Assembly: GCA_046538345.1 (NCBI GenBank) | Contig: JBKHJB010000004.1 | Coordinates: forward strand, 1-33,102 | Length of the DNA: 33,102 nucleotides | Direction of reading: 5' to 3' | From: PUND01 sp046538345 | Lineage (GTDB): Bacteria > Planctomycetota > Phycisphaerae > SM23-33 | Part shown: piece after piece, positions 22,791 to 31,920 of the stretch | Layout of the letters: every line of letters begins with the position of its first letter | Numbering within the stretch: the first letter of the stretch is position 1 | Made by a program: the position numbers and the translations under genes | Notes under the pieces: generated by a model | What the model was told of the DNA's origin: nothing | What the model saw: only the letters and a program-made list of their open reading frames with translations | Database searches by the model: none

Positions 22791-24161
22791 CTACTGTTCC
22801 CCCAGCAGGTCGGCGAGCGTAACGTCGCCCAGCGAGGCGTCCGCGCGTTGGCGGACGGTTTTCAATGCGCCTTTGATCTCCCGCGAGGTTCGCGCCTTTG
22901 CGTCCCTGCGGCTGCCGCCTATTTCCATTATGTCCAGCACGTTTACCTTGGACGCGGGCTTGGCGAGTATGTACTGCTCGCGGTCTTCGTCGCCGACGGG
23001 GCACACGACACCGCCTTTCGCCAGGCGGTCCAGCAGGCGGCGGGTGGTCTCGGCGGGCATATCCAGCTCGTCGCAGACCTGCTCCAGCGAGACTCCTCCG
23101 CGTCCGGCCTGATAGGCGGCCGCTACAGCGATGGCTGTCGCCAGCAAATCCGAGGGGCCCGGGAGCATGCGCTCGGCGAGTTCCGCCGATTCCATACGGC
23201 GCAGATTAGCGGCCGTGTAGGCGAGTTGTCCTCCAAACAGGAATATCAACCAGGACACGTTCACCCAAATCAGAAACAGCGGCAGCAGTCCAAGGGTTCC
23301 GTAGATATGCCCGCCGGCGACCAGGTTGTTGACGTACACCGAAAGTCCCCATTTCGCCAGCAGCCATAAAGGAAGGGCAATAATCGCGCCGCCGACCGCC
23401 GCCCTGACGCTTACACGGGTATTCGGCACCAGCTTGTAGATAGCCGCCAGAACAAACAAGCCCACCAGGATCGGACCTATCCACCCGACAAAGGCCAGCA
23501 CCGCCGAACCGAACGACAGTTCCACCACCGCGGCGCTTGCCTGTCGGCCGGCGTAACTGGCCGCCACCAGCAGCAGCGGAATCAGCGTCAAAACCGACCA
23601 GTACATCAGACCCCGTCTGCCCAGGGACCTGCTGCGCGGTGCCTCGAAGATCCGGTTCAACGACCGCTCCAGCGTCGTCAGCAGCGAAACACTCGTCCAG
23701 ACCAGCAGCACAACGCCTATCGGACCGACGCGTCCCAGCGTCAGCCGGCTTTCCACGCGGTCCACCAGTCGCCCGAGCCATTCGGCTACGGAGACTTCGC
23801 CGGTCTCGCGGGGTTCCGCCCCGGCCGGTTGCGTTTCTGTGGTGGGGTGCTCTGCGACCATTTGTATCTCGCCGAGCCCCGCTTGTTTGAGAACGTTGTC
23901 CAGCGCTTCCTGCGGATCGCCCAGCACGCCCGCCGAACGCAGCACCAGGAACGCCAGTACCAGCACCGGGACGGCCGCGAATATCGTTCGGAAAGAAAGC
24001 GCCGCGCTCATCGCCGTGGCATTGTTCTCCTTCAGACGACGCGCGCAGAACCGCCAGAGCTGGAGCTGGAAGCGGAGAAATCGCGCGAATCGACCCAGCT
24101 CCTCTCCCGGCGCGGTGAGCAACCGCTCCAGGCGTCGGCGTATCTCACGAATGGTTTTCAT
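22791..24161 (-). CDS. YihY/BrkB-family membrane protein with C-terminal winged-helix-like region
   Basis: A 456-residue inner-membrane protein of the YihY/virulence factor BrkB family, once misnamed ribonuclease BN and recently linked to envelope lipid homeostasis alongside AsmA-type proteins. Visible landmarks are the first helix after NATAMSAALSFRTIFAAVPVLVLAF, WTSVSLLTTLERSLNRIFEAPRSR, and LPLFLIWVNVSWLIFLFGGQLAY. A longer periplasmic loop (about 110-150, HPTTETQPAGAEPRETGE) separates the first two helices. After the last helix comes a region of about 110 residues with LEQVCDELDMPAETTRRLLD and RLAKGGVVCP, which looks like a winged helix; such tails occur in longer family members. It starts inside the stop of the large AsmA-like gene (ATGA overlap at 24158-24161), indicating coupled translation. 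Confidence 0.88.
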   Translation of the reverse strand: MKTIREIRRRLERLLTAPGEELGRFARFLRFQLQLWRFCARRLKENNATAMSAALSFRTIFAAVPVLVLAFLVLRSAGVLGDPQEALDNVLKQAGLGEIQMVAEHPTTETQPAGAEPRETGEVSVAEWLGRLVDRVESRLTLGRVGPIGVVLLVWTSVSLLTTLERSLNRIFEAPRSRSLGRRGLMYWSVLTLIPLLLVAASYAGRQASAAVVELSFGSAVLAFVGWIGPILVGLFVLAAIYKLVPNTRVSVRAAVGGAIIALPLWLLAKWGLSVYVNNLVAGGHIYGTLGLLPLFLIWVNVSWLIFLFGGQLAYTAANLRRMESAELAERMLPGPSDLLATAIAVAAAYQAGRGGVSLEQVCDELDMPAETTRRLLDRLAKGGVVCPVGDEDREQYILAKPASKVNVLDIMEIGGSRRDAKARTSREIKGALKTVRQRADASLGDVTLADLLGEQ

Positions 24162-27100
24162 TCCTGCGAATCCCTGTCAGCTTCGTCGGCCTCTCGGCTG
24201 GGTTGCTCCAGCACGTCCCACAATATATCCAGCAGTGGTTCGGACCGACGGGGAGTATCCGGCGATTTCGGGTCGGTTCGCGGCAATTGGCTGGGGGCTT
24301 CGCGTCCCGTCCGGTCGGAGTCCTCGTCGCTGGTTTCATCATCATCGCGGCCGTCGTCTCGGCCGCCCCTCAGCCGTTCCAGCAGCAGAAGCTCCGTAGC
24401 GCGGCGGAGCGGCTCGGTCAGGTCCACTTGCGAGAGGTCCAGCCGTGGTCGAAGGCGTGTGCCCACGACGGGAATCTCCACCCTCATGCCTTCCAGCACG
24501 CGGGCGTAGTCCACGAAGCGAGTGGCCACGCCGAGTCGCCGCAGCAGCTCCGCGCGGACGGGCACGGACACGGCCAGGTCCACGGTATCGTCGAAGCCCA
24601 CGGCCCCTCGGAACTTGAGGTCCAGGTCGTCGCCGAAACGAACGGTGAAGTCGTCGTAATTCACAGCGCCGTCTGCGACGGTGAAGTTTACGGTTCCGAC
24701 GCTCATGGACCGCTGCCGGTCGGTGGACTGTCCCAGGAGAGTCAGCAGTTGGCTGAGCATTCCCGCGGGTCGGACGTTAAGTTGCGACAGATCCAGTTGC
24801 CCGCGGCCGGTGCCGGTGCGGATAGCCGGCTTGGAGAGGGGAAGGTCCAGGTCTTCCAGGTGCAGGGTGAGCAGCCCGTCCATCGCGCCCAAATCGGCGA
24901 AGACGGGGTTGAACCGACTGATAAGTTTCTTTCCGGTCTGTTCGGTCACACGGGCGTATTCAACCACGTCGGCCGCCTCGCGGAGCCGCAACACCGGCAC
25001 GTCGCCGCGCAGGTCAAGCTCCAGGGGCACTCGGACCCGACCCTTGCCGCCAGTGGGTATCGGCTCGGACTCGACACGCGCCATCGCCTCGCTCAAGGTC
25101 AGCTCCAGCTTGCCTTCCAGCAGGTCCAGCCCCCAGGCGTCCATGGCAGACCAGCCAACGCCCGATTCGGCGTCCAGATCAGATACCGCGATATGGCCTT
25201 TCTCGCCCTGCAGCGGACCGCGCAGCACAAAGCTTCCCTCGGCGGGTCCGCGTATAAGCAGTTGCCCGCGAGTCGCCGGCGCCAGCCCGTGGATGATGCC
25301 GGTAATCCGCTGCCAGTTTCCCGCGTAATCGCCGGTGATATCCGCCACGGCCCGGCCGGCGAGTTGCTCCACGGAGCCGGAAAGCTCCACGGAAAGCTCA
25401 TCAGCGTCAGCGCTGAAGTGGTCTATCTCCAGCGTCTCAAACTCCTCGGTCAACCTGAATCGGTGAGTGAACGCAATCGGGCCTTGGGTCGGCGGGTCCT
25501 GGTCTTCAAACCGCAGATTCGCAAGCTGTCCGTCGCCGTCGCCAGAGAGCACGCTCGGCGACGAGTCAACCTTACCGGTCCAGTTCAGGCGACCGGCGGA
25601 GATCTCCGGCGGCTCGTCCACGATGCGCATATCCACCAGCCGGTTCAGCATCCAGGGAAGGTCGGCCTGGGCGGTCAGGTCAGGTCCGGCCGACCAAGAA
25701 CCGTCGTGGAAGTTCACCGAGGCAGGACCGGAAACGCTCAGTGCGTCGTCGGCCTCGAGCGACAACGACGAAAGCCGCAATACCGGCTCGTCGTCCTCGG
25801 TAGCCGAAAGCGCCCCCGCATAGTCGGCGTTCAGCTTGCGCAGCTCGAAACGTCGTCCGTCTCGGACTACCAGCACGTCTTCGCCGGCGAGTCGGCCGGT
25901 GAAGGGCAATTCGTCCAGGTCCTCGGCATCCGGTCGCTTGTCGATATCGACGGAGAAGTCGCCGCTCAACCGGCCCGCGAGGGAAAGTTCGCCCGTGTCA
26001 AAAAGCCCTGACAGGCGGTCCTGCAGTTCGTCCAGGTCCAGCCGTGTAAGCTCGGCGCCGACGCCTTTGTCCGTCGTGGCCGCGGACGCCATGGCGAAGG
26101 GCGATTCCAGCTTCACGGAAACGTCCGGACCGGTGTCCTCCCGCGCCAGCCCATGCCAACGCAGATCCACAGGCCCGCAGCGGAAGTCCCGCCGCCCGGC
26201 GACCGTCGCGTCGATACGTACGTGCCCGGACGTCTCGGGCCAATCGCCGCCGATGAGCGTGCAGTCCTCCAATGCGATGCTGCCGGCGGTTATCTCCACG
26301 TCACGACGGAGCTTCAGCAGGGACGGGATCGCTGCGGCTATCTCCGCGAGGTCCACCTGCCCGTTGAGTGTGGTCCTGAAATGCCCAAGCTTTGCGGGTT
26401 GTCCCGAAAGGGCCGCCAGCATCGCCTCGGCAAAATCGCGGCGCGGCCAAGCTGCGGTGTCCGCCTCGAAGGTCACACCCAGACCCTCCGGCTTGCGTAT
26501 GTTCAGTTGCCCTGTAACGTGCTCCGTGGTCCAGGATGCCTCGGAGTCGAGTGTCACATCGATGGGCTGAATCTCGCCCACTCGCGATGACCCGGCGGCC
26601 AGGGCGTCCACCGAGAGTGTGAGCTTGCCGGAACCGCTGCCCTCGGCGAGTGTGAAGCTGCCGTCAATGCTTGCCAGCCCGGAGAGGTCATCCGGCAGCG
26701 GCATCGCGTATTGCCGGACCAATTGGGAAAGATCCACCGCCGCGTCGGTTCGAACGGTTCCGTCGCCGTCTGCGCCGAACGGATGGAACGAACCATCGCG
26801 GAGAAGCCCACGCAGGCGGGCGTCGGCAACAAGTCGGCCGCCGGCGAGGGGAAGCTCCGCGTGTGCCTCGATGTCGTCCAGCGTATCGAGGCGCATCAGC
26901 AGCGAGATATCCTCAAATTTGCGCCCGGTCCCATCCGCCTCGACGATGCGGATCGAGCCATTGTGCATACGGACCGTGCCGCGGGGCATGGCGGGGGCGG
27001 TCGGCTCGGCCGGTGGTTTGGTCGGGCGGAATGCCTCGGTGAGTGAGATCGGCCGATCCTCCTCAACGTACAGGTCCGCCCGCGGCGTGCGGAGGTCAAC

Positions 27101-27445
27101 TTCTCCGAACCGCTCGGAGTCGCGCAAAAGCCGCCAGGCGCCGGCGGAGACCTCCACCTCGTCGGCTGAGAGCACACGTCGGCCTTGCTCGTCGGTCACG
27201 TGCAGCCCGCGAATGCGCGTCGGCCCGCGCCACGTAAGGGACAGGTCGTCGACTTCTATGTTTCCGCGCATGCGTGTGCCGGCCATACGCAGGGCTACGC
27301 TGGTCCCGAAGCGCGTGGAGATAACGTATGGCAGCGACCAGACCAGCAGCGACAGGATGGCTACTATCACCAGCAGGCGCAGCAGAAAACGCAGCTTTCG
27401 CCTGCGAGGTTTCGCGGCGCTATCGTCGCTTTCCGCCTCGGTCAT
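24158..27445 (-). CDS. AsmA-family large membrane-anchored protein
   Basis: A 1095-residue protein with a cytoplasmic Arg/Lys-rich start, one membrane helix at about 18-41 (FLLRLLVIVAILSLLVWSLPYVI), and a long periplasmic part of repeated beta strands. AsmA-like landmarks include EVDDLSLTWRGPTRIRGLHV near residue 65, many strand pairs of the type ARLRGLLRDGS, and the C-terminal AsmA-like block with GTGRGQLDLSQLNV, GTVNFTVADGAVNYDDFTV and LDLKFRGAVGFDDTVDL. Proteins of this class are modelled as lipid-transport bridges between inner and outer membranes. The last 60 residues are Asp/Glu/Arg-rich and probably disordered. It lies 19 bases after the smaller AsmA-like gene and overlaps the YihY-like gene as ATGA, so the three form an operon. 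Confidence 0.85.
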   Translation of the reverse strand: MTEAESDDSAAKPRRRKLRFLLRLLVIVAILSLLVWSLPYVISTRFGTSVALRMAGTRMRGNIEVDDLSLTWRGPTRIRGLHVTDEQGRRVLSADEVEVSAGAWRLLRDSERFGEVDLRTPRADLYVEEDRPISLTEAFRPTKPPAEPTAPAMPRGTVRMHNGSIRIVEADGTGRKFEDISLLMRLDTLDDIEAHAELPLAGGRLVADARLRGLLRDGSFHPFGADGDGTVRTDAAVDLSQLVRQYAMPLPDDLSGLASIDGSFTLAEGSGSGKLTLSVDALAAGSSRVGEIQPIDVTLDSEASWTTEHVTGQLNIRKPEGLGVTFEADTAAWPRRDFAEAMLAALSGQPAKLGHFRTTLNGQVDLAEIAAAIPSLLKLRRDVEITAGSIALEDCTLIGGDWPETSGHVRIDATVAGRRDFRCGPVDLRWHGLAREDTGPDVSVKLESPFAMASAATTDKGVGAELTRLDLDELQDRLSGLFDTGELSLAGRLSGDFSVDIDKRPDAEDLDELPFTGRLAGEDVLVVRDGRRFELRKLNADYAGALSATEDDEPVLRLSSLSLEADDALSVSGPASVNFHDGSWSAGPDLTAQADLPWMLNRLVDMRIVDEPPEISAGRLNWTGKVDSSPSVLSGDGDGQLANLRFEDQDPPTQGPIAFTHRFRLTEEFETLEIDHFSADADELSVELSGSVEQLAGRAVADITGDYAGNWQRITGIIHGLAPATRGQLLIRGPAEGSFVLRGPLQGEKGHIAVSDLDAESGVGWSAMDAWGLDLLEGKLELTLSEAMARVESEPIPTGGKGRVRVPLELDLRGDVPVLRLREAADVVEYARVTEQTGKKLISRFNPVFADLGAMDGLLTLHLEDLDLPLSKPAIRTGTGRGQLDLSQLNVRPAGMLSQLLTLLGQSTDRQRSMSVGTVNFTVADGAVNYDDFTVRFGDDLDLKFRGAVGFDDTVDLAVSVPVRAELLRRLGVATRFVDYARVLEGMRVEIPVVGTRLRPRLDLSQVDLTEPLRRATELLLLERLRGGRDDGRDDDETSDEDSDRTGREAPSQLPRTDPKSPDTPRRSEPLLDILWDVLEQPSREADEADRDSQE

Positions 27446-27464
27446 AGTCGTTCACCGTCACCTG

Positions 27465-28346
27465 TCATTCGCCGTTGGCGTCCTGCTCGTCCTCGGCCGG
27501 GCCGCGCAGCAGGTCTTCCATCGAACGCCCGGATTGCTCGGTTATGTCTTCGCCTAGCTTTCCCGCGGATTCCTTTATTGCCGTCCCCAGCTCCCCGCCG
27601 GCTTGTGAGATAAGCTCCCGGCTGCGATCGCCCATGGCGGCCGCCGTCTGCTCCAACTGGCCGGAAAGGTCGTCGATGGTGCCCGCTGGCAGGACGTCTC
27701 GGCCCTGTTCCAGAACGGCCGCCAGCACCGCCGGAAGGATCCGCGCGACGAGTTCGCTCACCGGCACGCCGCCTTCCTCGCCCATGGTGACGTCCTCAAG
27801 CTCGACAACCGGGAGGTTTACGGCAATCTCCCGCATCCCCGGTATATGGAAGTGCGCCACCACGTCGCGGATTTCGATGCGGTTTATCTTCAGCCGCTTA
27901 CCGGGCTTCTTTTCGGCTTCGTCGGGTTTCTCCTTCTCGAACCGTCTCAGGTTCTCCAGTATCTTCGAGACGTTGCTGCCGGTGAGCTTCTGCTCGACGT
28001 TAAGGTCCAGCCCGTTCAGCACGAAGTGTTCCAGCTCCATCGGGTCCGACAGCACGGTTCCGCCACGGAGTTTGATATCGAACTGTCCGCTGCGGTAGAA
28101 GTGCGGGCTATCGAAGCCCTCGGGGTTGGCCGACTGCAGTCCGTCCATGACAACCTGCCCCCTGAACAGCTTTACGTCCATGCGGTCCATCCGCGTATCC
28201 ACGTCCAGGGCGTAGCCGGCGCCGCGTTCGACGCCCGCCTTGGCAAGGGGGTTGATAAGCAGCCAAGCCACCACCAGCAGGATTACTACCACCGCGGCGA
28301 GTGCTATCAGGATACGGCGAAGCAACTTTCCAGACTTGTTTCTCAT
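27465..28346 (-). CDS. AsmA-like small membrane-anchored protein
   Basis: A 293-residue protein: basic N-terminus, one membrane helix (about 11-33, ILIALAAVVVILLVVAWLLI), then a segment typical of AsmA N-termini (GVERGAGYALDVDTRMDRMDVKLFRG), with strands such as VVMDGLQSANPEGF, FDIKLRGGTVLSDPMELEHF and INRIEIRDVVAHFHIPG. The last 110 residues are a likely amphipathic helix rich in Ala/Glu/Gln (AAVLEQGRDVLP, DLSGQLEQTAAAM). The open frame reaches 28475, but ATG 28346 is preferred because GGGAG is correctly spaced and the extension is Cys-rich and unlike the family. It is the first gene of the AsmA-AsmA-YihY-M48 run, 19 bases before the large AsmA-like gene, and divergent from the beta-helix gene. 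Confidence 0.8.
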   Translation of the reverse strand: MRNKSGKLLRRILIALAAVVVILLVVAWLLINPLAKAGVERGAGYALDVDTRMDRMDVKLFRGQVVMDGLQSANPEGFDSPHFYRSGQFDIKLRGGTVLSDPMELEHFVLNGLDLNVEQKLTGSNVSKILENLRRFEKEKPDEAEKKPGKRLKINRIEIRDVVAHFHIPGMREIAVNLPVVELEDVTMGEEGGVPVSELVARILPAVLAAVLEQGRDVLPAGTIDDLSGQLEQTAAAMGDRSRELISQAGGELGTAIKESAGKLGEDITEQSGRSMEDLLRGPAEDEQDANGE

Positions 28347-28487
28347 CCTTATATCTCCCGGGCATTTCGCCCAATTCATTATTGGCCCGTAATGTGCGAA
28401 AGAAAAGCCACGGTTTCCGCCGGACTTGCATTGTTTCGCCCGCGCGGCGAAGATGCCCGGCTCCGAAGCGAGCAAAGCGAGGAAAGC

Positions 28488-30494
28488 ATGAGCGAACTAT
28501 CTGTTACGCACACTGAGCCGGGCGCGTCATTATACACCCAGGCGCCCGAGGATCCGTCGGCGGTAATTGTAGCCGCAGAACGGTTCGGCGCCGTCGGCGA
28601 CGGACAGGCCGACGACACGTCCGCTTTGCAGGACGCTATCGACTCTCTCCAGCCGGCGCAGCACAGGGACGCGGGACGACGGGCCATACGCCGCAACGAC
28701 CTGCCGTGTGGCATCGTACTTCTGCCGGAGGGCACGTATCGACTCGGCGGGACACTGCGGATGTGGTGGGGCGTACGGCTGATTGGTTTCGGGGGGGAGC
28801 GACCGACGCTGCTGCTGGGTCCGCGGACGCCGGGCTTCACCGAAGGCGACAGTCGGCCGATGGTGCATTTTTGCGGACCAAGACCCACAGCCGGCGAGAC
28901 GCCGCCGGATGCGAACAACTCCACGTTCTTCTCGGGTTTGAGCAATGTGAATATCCGCATCGAGGCGGACAACTCCGCAGCCGTCGGCGTCCGGGCGAAC
29001 TTCGCCCAGCACTGCTCGATAGAAAATGTCGATTTCCACCTCGCCGACGCGCGGGCGGGCATCGCCCAGGCCGGCAACGAGATACACAACTGCCGTTTCT
29101 TCGGCGGCGAGCACGGGCTGACGACCGGCAGAACGTCGGCCGGCTGGCAGTTGCTGGTAAACGACTGCACCTTTGAAGGTCAACGGGCAAGCTGCATCCG
29201 GACGCATGAGGCCGGGCTGACGGCTGTGCGGACCGTTTTCACCGGCGCGCCTCGCGGCGTGGAGGTGCCCGCGGGCGCAGTCGAGAAGCTTTATCTGAAG
29301 GACTGCCTGTTCGAGTCGGTTACAGAGTCCGGTGTGGAGATGGATGAATGCGACGACCCGGCCCGTCAGGCCAGCACGGAGAACGTGGTCTGCGCGCGGA
29401 CACATAGCTTTCTGACATTCCGTGGCGGGAAAGCCCTTGGCGGCGAGACGCATGCGTACGTCGTCAATCGCTTGTCGGCGGGTATGCACGTTTCCAACGC
29501 GCTGGGCAAAGCCCCGGCCGGGCGTATGGATACGGTGTTCGAGCATGAGCCACTACGGGAGCTTCCGCCGCGGTGTCGGCGGTCCCTGCCACCGGCCGAG
29601 CCGGACACCCCCGCGCTGCCGCCGATGGAGCAGTGGGTAAGCGTACGCGACTTCGGCGCCGTCGGCGACGGCCAGGCCGACGATACGGGCGCAATTCAAA
29701 AGGCGCTGCAGCATCGGGCCGTTTACTTTCCCCAAGGCAAATACCGCATTACCGACACGCTCCAGCCGGGCCCGGAGACCGCACTTATAGGCCTGCATCC
29801 GGGGCGGACGCAGATTGTCCTGCGCGACGGACAAGAAGGGTTCAACGACCCCGACAACCCGCGGGCGATGCTGGCGATTCCGACCGGCGGACGGAACCTG
29901 ATGACCGGTCTGGGGACGAACCCCGGGCTTAACGCCGGCGCGGTGGCCGTCCACTGGGCCGGCGGGGGCGCCTCCGGCATGGACGACGTGTTCTTCGACT
30001 GGGCACGAGGCCGCTGCCGACGCAAAGGTCTGGATGCCGGAACCTCGCTGCAGATAACCGGCGGCGGGACCTTCCGCAACGTATGGACGGCCAACTACCA
30101 GGCGCCGTGCGGGCTGGAGGTGACCGGTGATGGCGCGGGACGCGTGTATCTGATGTCCGTGGAGCACCACCGGGATGCGGAGGTCGTGTTGCGGGAGGCG
30201 GCCGGCTGGCGGTTCTACGCGCTGCAGACCGAGGAGAACCTCGGTTCGGAGTCCGCAACCGCCGTCCTTGTGGACCGCTGCCGCGACGTGCTCTTCGCGA
30301 ACCTGTTCTGCTACCGCGTGATGGGGCTGTCCAGCCGGCATCCCCAGGCGATGCTTGTGTCGGATTGCCGCGAAATACTCATACGCGGTCTGCACGTATT
30401 CAGTTTGGGCAACTTCCCGTTCGATGAGGCCGTCGCCGATGCGGACACCAGCGAGCGGCTCGCCCACCGCGAAGCGGCGTGGGTGGAGCTATAG
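28488..30494 (+). CDS. Double Pectate_lyase_3-type right-handed beta-helix protein
   Basis: A 668-residue protein made of two copies of the Pectate_lyase_3 opening. The first (FGAVGDGQADDTSALQDAID, from F33) continues into GIVLLPEGTYRLGGTLRMW; the second (FGAVGDGQADDTGAIQKAL, from F389) continues into VYFPQGKYRITDTLQPG. Each is followed by short repeating beta-strand segments typical of right-handed beta-helices, such as NVNIRIEADNSAAVGV. These folds are used by polysaccharide lyases, epimerases and GH28-type hydrolases, but no catalytic residues can be assigned, so the reaction is unknown. No signal peptide is present. GAGG just before ATG 28488 supports the start, although the frame is open from 27846. 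It is divergent from the AsmA run and followed by a palindromic element. Confidence 0.83.
   Translation: MSELSVTHTEPGASLYTQAPEDPSAVIVAAERFGAVGDGQADDTSALQDAIDSLQPAQHRDAGRRAIRRNDLPCGIVLLPEGTYRLGGTLRMWWGVRLIGFGGERPTLLLGPRTPGFTEGDSRPMVHFCGPRPTAGETPPDANNSTFFSGLSNVNIRIEADNSAAVGVRANFAQHCSIENVDFHLADARAGIAQAGNEIHNCRFFGGEHGLTTGRTSAGWQLLVNDCTFEGQRASCIRTHEAGLTAVRTVFTGAPRGVEVPAGAVEKLYLKDCLFESVTESGVEMDECDDPARQASTENVVCARTHSFLTFRGGKALGGETHAYVVNRLSAGMHVSNALGKAPAGRMDTVFEHEPLRELPPRCRRSLPPAEPDTPALPPMEQWVSVRDFGAVGDGQADDTGAIQKALQHRAVYFPQGKYRITDTLQPGPETALIGLHPGRTQIVLRDGQEGFNDPDNPRAMLAIPTGGRNLMTGLGTNPGLNAGAVAVHWAGGGASGMDDVFFDWARGRCRRKGLDAGTSLQITGGGTFRNVWTANYQAPCGLEVTGDGAGRVYLMSVEHHRDAEVVLREAAGWRFYALQTEENLGSESATAVLVDRCRDVLFANLFCYRVMGLSSRHPQAMLVSDCREILIRGLHVFSLGNFPFDEAVADADTSERLAHREAAWVEL
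28584..28619 (+). repeat. Direct repeat, copy 1 (first beta-helix unit)
   Basis: A 36-base in-frame segment encoding FGAVGDGQADDT. It matches 29652-29687 at 34 of 36 bases. Both mismatches are in third codon positions. Confidence 0.85.
29652..29687 (+). repeat. Direct repeat, copy 2 (second beta-helix unit)
   Basis: The second copy of the 36-base repeat, 34 of 36 bases identical to 28584-28619 and in the same reading frame. The surrounding units are much less alike at the protein level. Confidence 0.85.
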
Positions 30495-30547
30495 GATTTC
30501 GGACCTGTCCCGGCTCGCCGGGATTGCGGATTGACACGCTTTGAGTC

Positions 30548-30632
30548 CACAGATTTCACAGATAGAAGCAGACTACACGGAAGCTTGCTTTTCAAAGTCA
30601 GTGTAATCCGCTGCTAATCTGTGCAATCTGTG
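30548..30632. repeat. Palindromic element A (REP/MITE-like)
   Basis: Arms CACAGATTTCACAGAT (30548-30563) and ATCTGTGCAATCTGTG (30617-30632) are inverted complements at 15 of 16 positions. Inner sequences (GCAGACTACAC and GTGTAATCCGCTGC) extend the pairing with a small gap. Each arm contains the half-unit CACAGAT or ATCTGTG twice. It lies between the convergent beta-helix and fprA genes and could end transcription of both. I recall similar CACAGATT-type palindromes dispersed in other bacterial genomes; copy number here is unknown. Confidence 0.7.
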
Positions 30633-30653
30633 TTCTCGGGCCTGAAACACCGC

Positions 30654-31847
30654 CTAAGATTTCACGGCCTCTGCCATTTTTCTGCCGAGTTCCCCGCAGC
30701 GGGCCAGGTCGTCTTCGTTCGGTGTGCAGTTGGCCTCGACGACCGGCTCGATAAGGTCCCACTGCCCGCCTTCCTCCGCGAACTGCCGCATCTGCTTGAC
30801 GCCGCCTCCGCTCCAGCCGTAGCTTCCGAAGACACCGATGTGGCGGCCGCTCATCTTCAGTATCTCCAGGTCGCGAAGAAGCGAGTCCATCGGCGGGAAC
30901 AGTCCTGTGTTGTAGGTCGGCGCGCCGATGATCAGACCGCTGTATCGCCACGTGTCGCGGATGATGTAGGAAGGATGCGTCCGCGAGACGTTGTGAACCC
31001 GGACGTTGCCGACGCCGGCGTCGGCCAGCGCCCGGCCGACGGCTTCGGCCATCTTGCCCGTGCTGCCGTACATCGAGCCGAACGCCAGCACCACGCCCGG
31101 TTCGGTCTCCTGCCGGCTCCAGTAAGCATACTTCTTCACGATCTCGCCGGGGTTGCTGCGCCAGACAGGCCCGTGCGTCGGCGCCACTACGCGGATATCC
31201 AGCGACTGGAGCTTGTCGATGGCCTTTATCACCGGCTTGGCGTACTTGCCGACGATGTTCGAGAAGTAGCGAAGAATCTCGTCCTCGTAGTAGGCGAGGT
31301 CCACCTCGTCGTCGAAGATCCCGTCGTCCAGGGCCGCGAAGCCGCCGAACGCGTCCGCCGAGAAAAGCACCCCATCGGTCTTGTCGAAGGTGACCATCGT
31401 CTCGGGCCAATGGACCATCGGCGTCAGGAAGAACTGTAGCTTGTGTTTGCCCAGGTCCAGCTCGTCGCCGTCGGCGATGGTCTTGACGCCGTCGGTGATG
31501 CCGTAGAACTGCTCCAGGAAGCCGGCGGTCTTCTGGTTTCCGACTATCTGTATGTCGGGATAGACCTCCCGCAGCATCCGTACCGTCCCGGAGTGGTCCG
31601 GCTCCATGTGGTTGACGATGAGATAGTCTATTGGTCTGTCGCCGATAATCCCGCGGATGCGCTCGAGCTGCTCTGCCGCGAAGGCGTCCTTGACTCCGTC
31701 GGACAGTGCGACCTTTTCGTCGTCGATGAGATAGGAGTTGTATGACACGCCCCTCGGCAGCGGCCAGACCGCTTCGAACAGGTGAGTCTCGTAGTCGTTC
31801 ACGCCGACCCAATGGATGTCGTCGGTAACAGGCACGCTCAACGTCAT
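30654..31847 (-). CDS. fprA: Flavodiiron protein (FprA family)
   Basis: A 397-residue A-type flavoprotein, a cytosolic enzyme that reduces O2 to water (or NO to N2O) and protects anaerobes. The N-terminal beta-lactamase-like domain has all di-iron ligands: H80, E82, D84 and H85 in NHMEPDHSG, H146 in TPMVHWPETM, D165 in FSADAFGGF and H225 in APTHGPVW. The C-terminal flavodoxin domain begins near residue 253, with the FMN loop SMYGSTGKM and later APTYNTGLFPPM. The length is typical of class A enzymes, so an external rubredoxin and reductase are needed; neither is in the window. AAGGAG precedes ATG 31847 by seven bases. TATACT and TATAAA motifs lie upstream without a convincing -35. Palindromic elements lie on both sides. 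Confidence 0.95.
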   Translation of the reverse strand: MTLSVPVTDDIHWVGVNDYETHLFEAVWPLPRGVSYNSYLIDDEKVALSDGVKDAFAAEQLERIRGIIGDRPIDYLIVNHMEPDHSGTVRMLREVYPDIQIVGNQKTAGFLEQFYGITDGVKTIADGDELDLGKHKLQFFLTPMVHWPETMVTFDKTDGVLFSADAFGGFAALDDGIFDDEVDLAYYEDEILRYFSNIVGKYAKPVIKAIDKLQSLDIRVVAPTHGPVWRSNPGEIVKKYAYWSRQETEPGVVLAFGSMYGSTGKMAEAVGRALADAGVGNVRVHNVSRTHPSYIIRDTWRYSGLIIGAPTYNTGLFPPMDSLLRDLEILKMSGRHIGVFGSYGWSGGGVKQMRQFAEEGGQWDLIEPVVEANCTPNEDDLARCGELGRKMAEAVKS

Positions 31848-31920
31848 ATCGATGCTCCTTCCGGAAGTGGTGCTTTATACCGATTTTCTCCCGACATGCC
31901 AGTATAGGGCGGGGCGGTGA

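Noticed and set aside
24203..26011. 602-residue open frame antisense to the AsmA-like gene
   Set aside because: Long only because of GC bias; no start signal or motifs, while the minus frame is translationally coupled to its neighbour.
28360..28372. GGGC/GCCC hairpin upstream of the small AsmA-like gene as a regulatory element
   Set aside because: Four base pairs only; expected by chance in GC-rich DNA.
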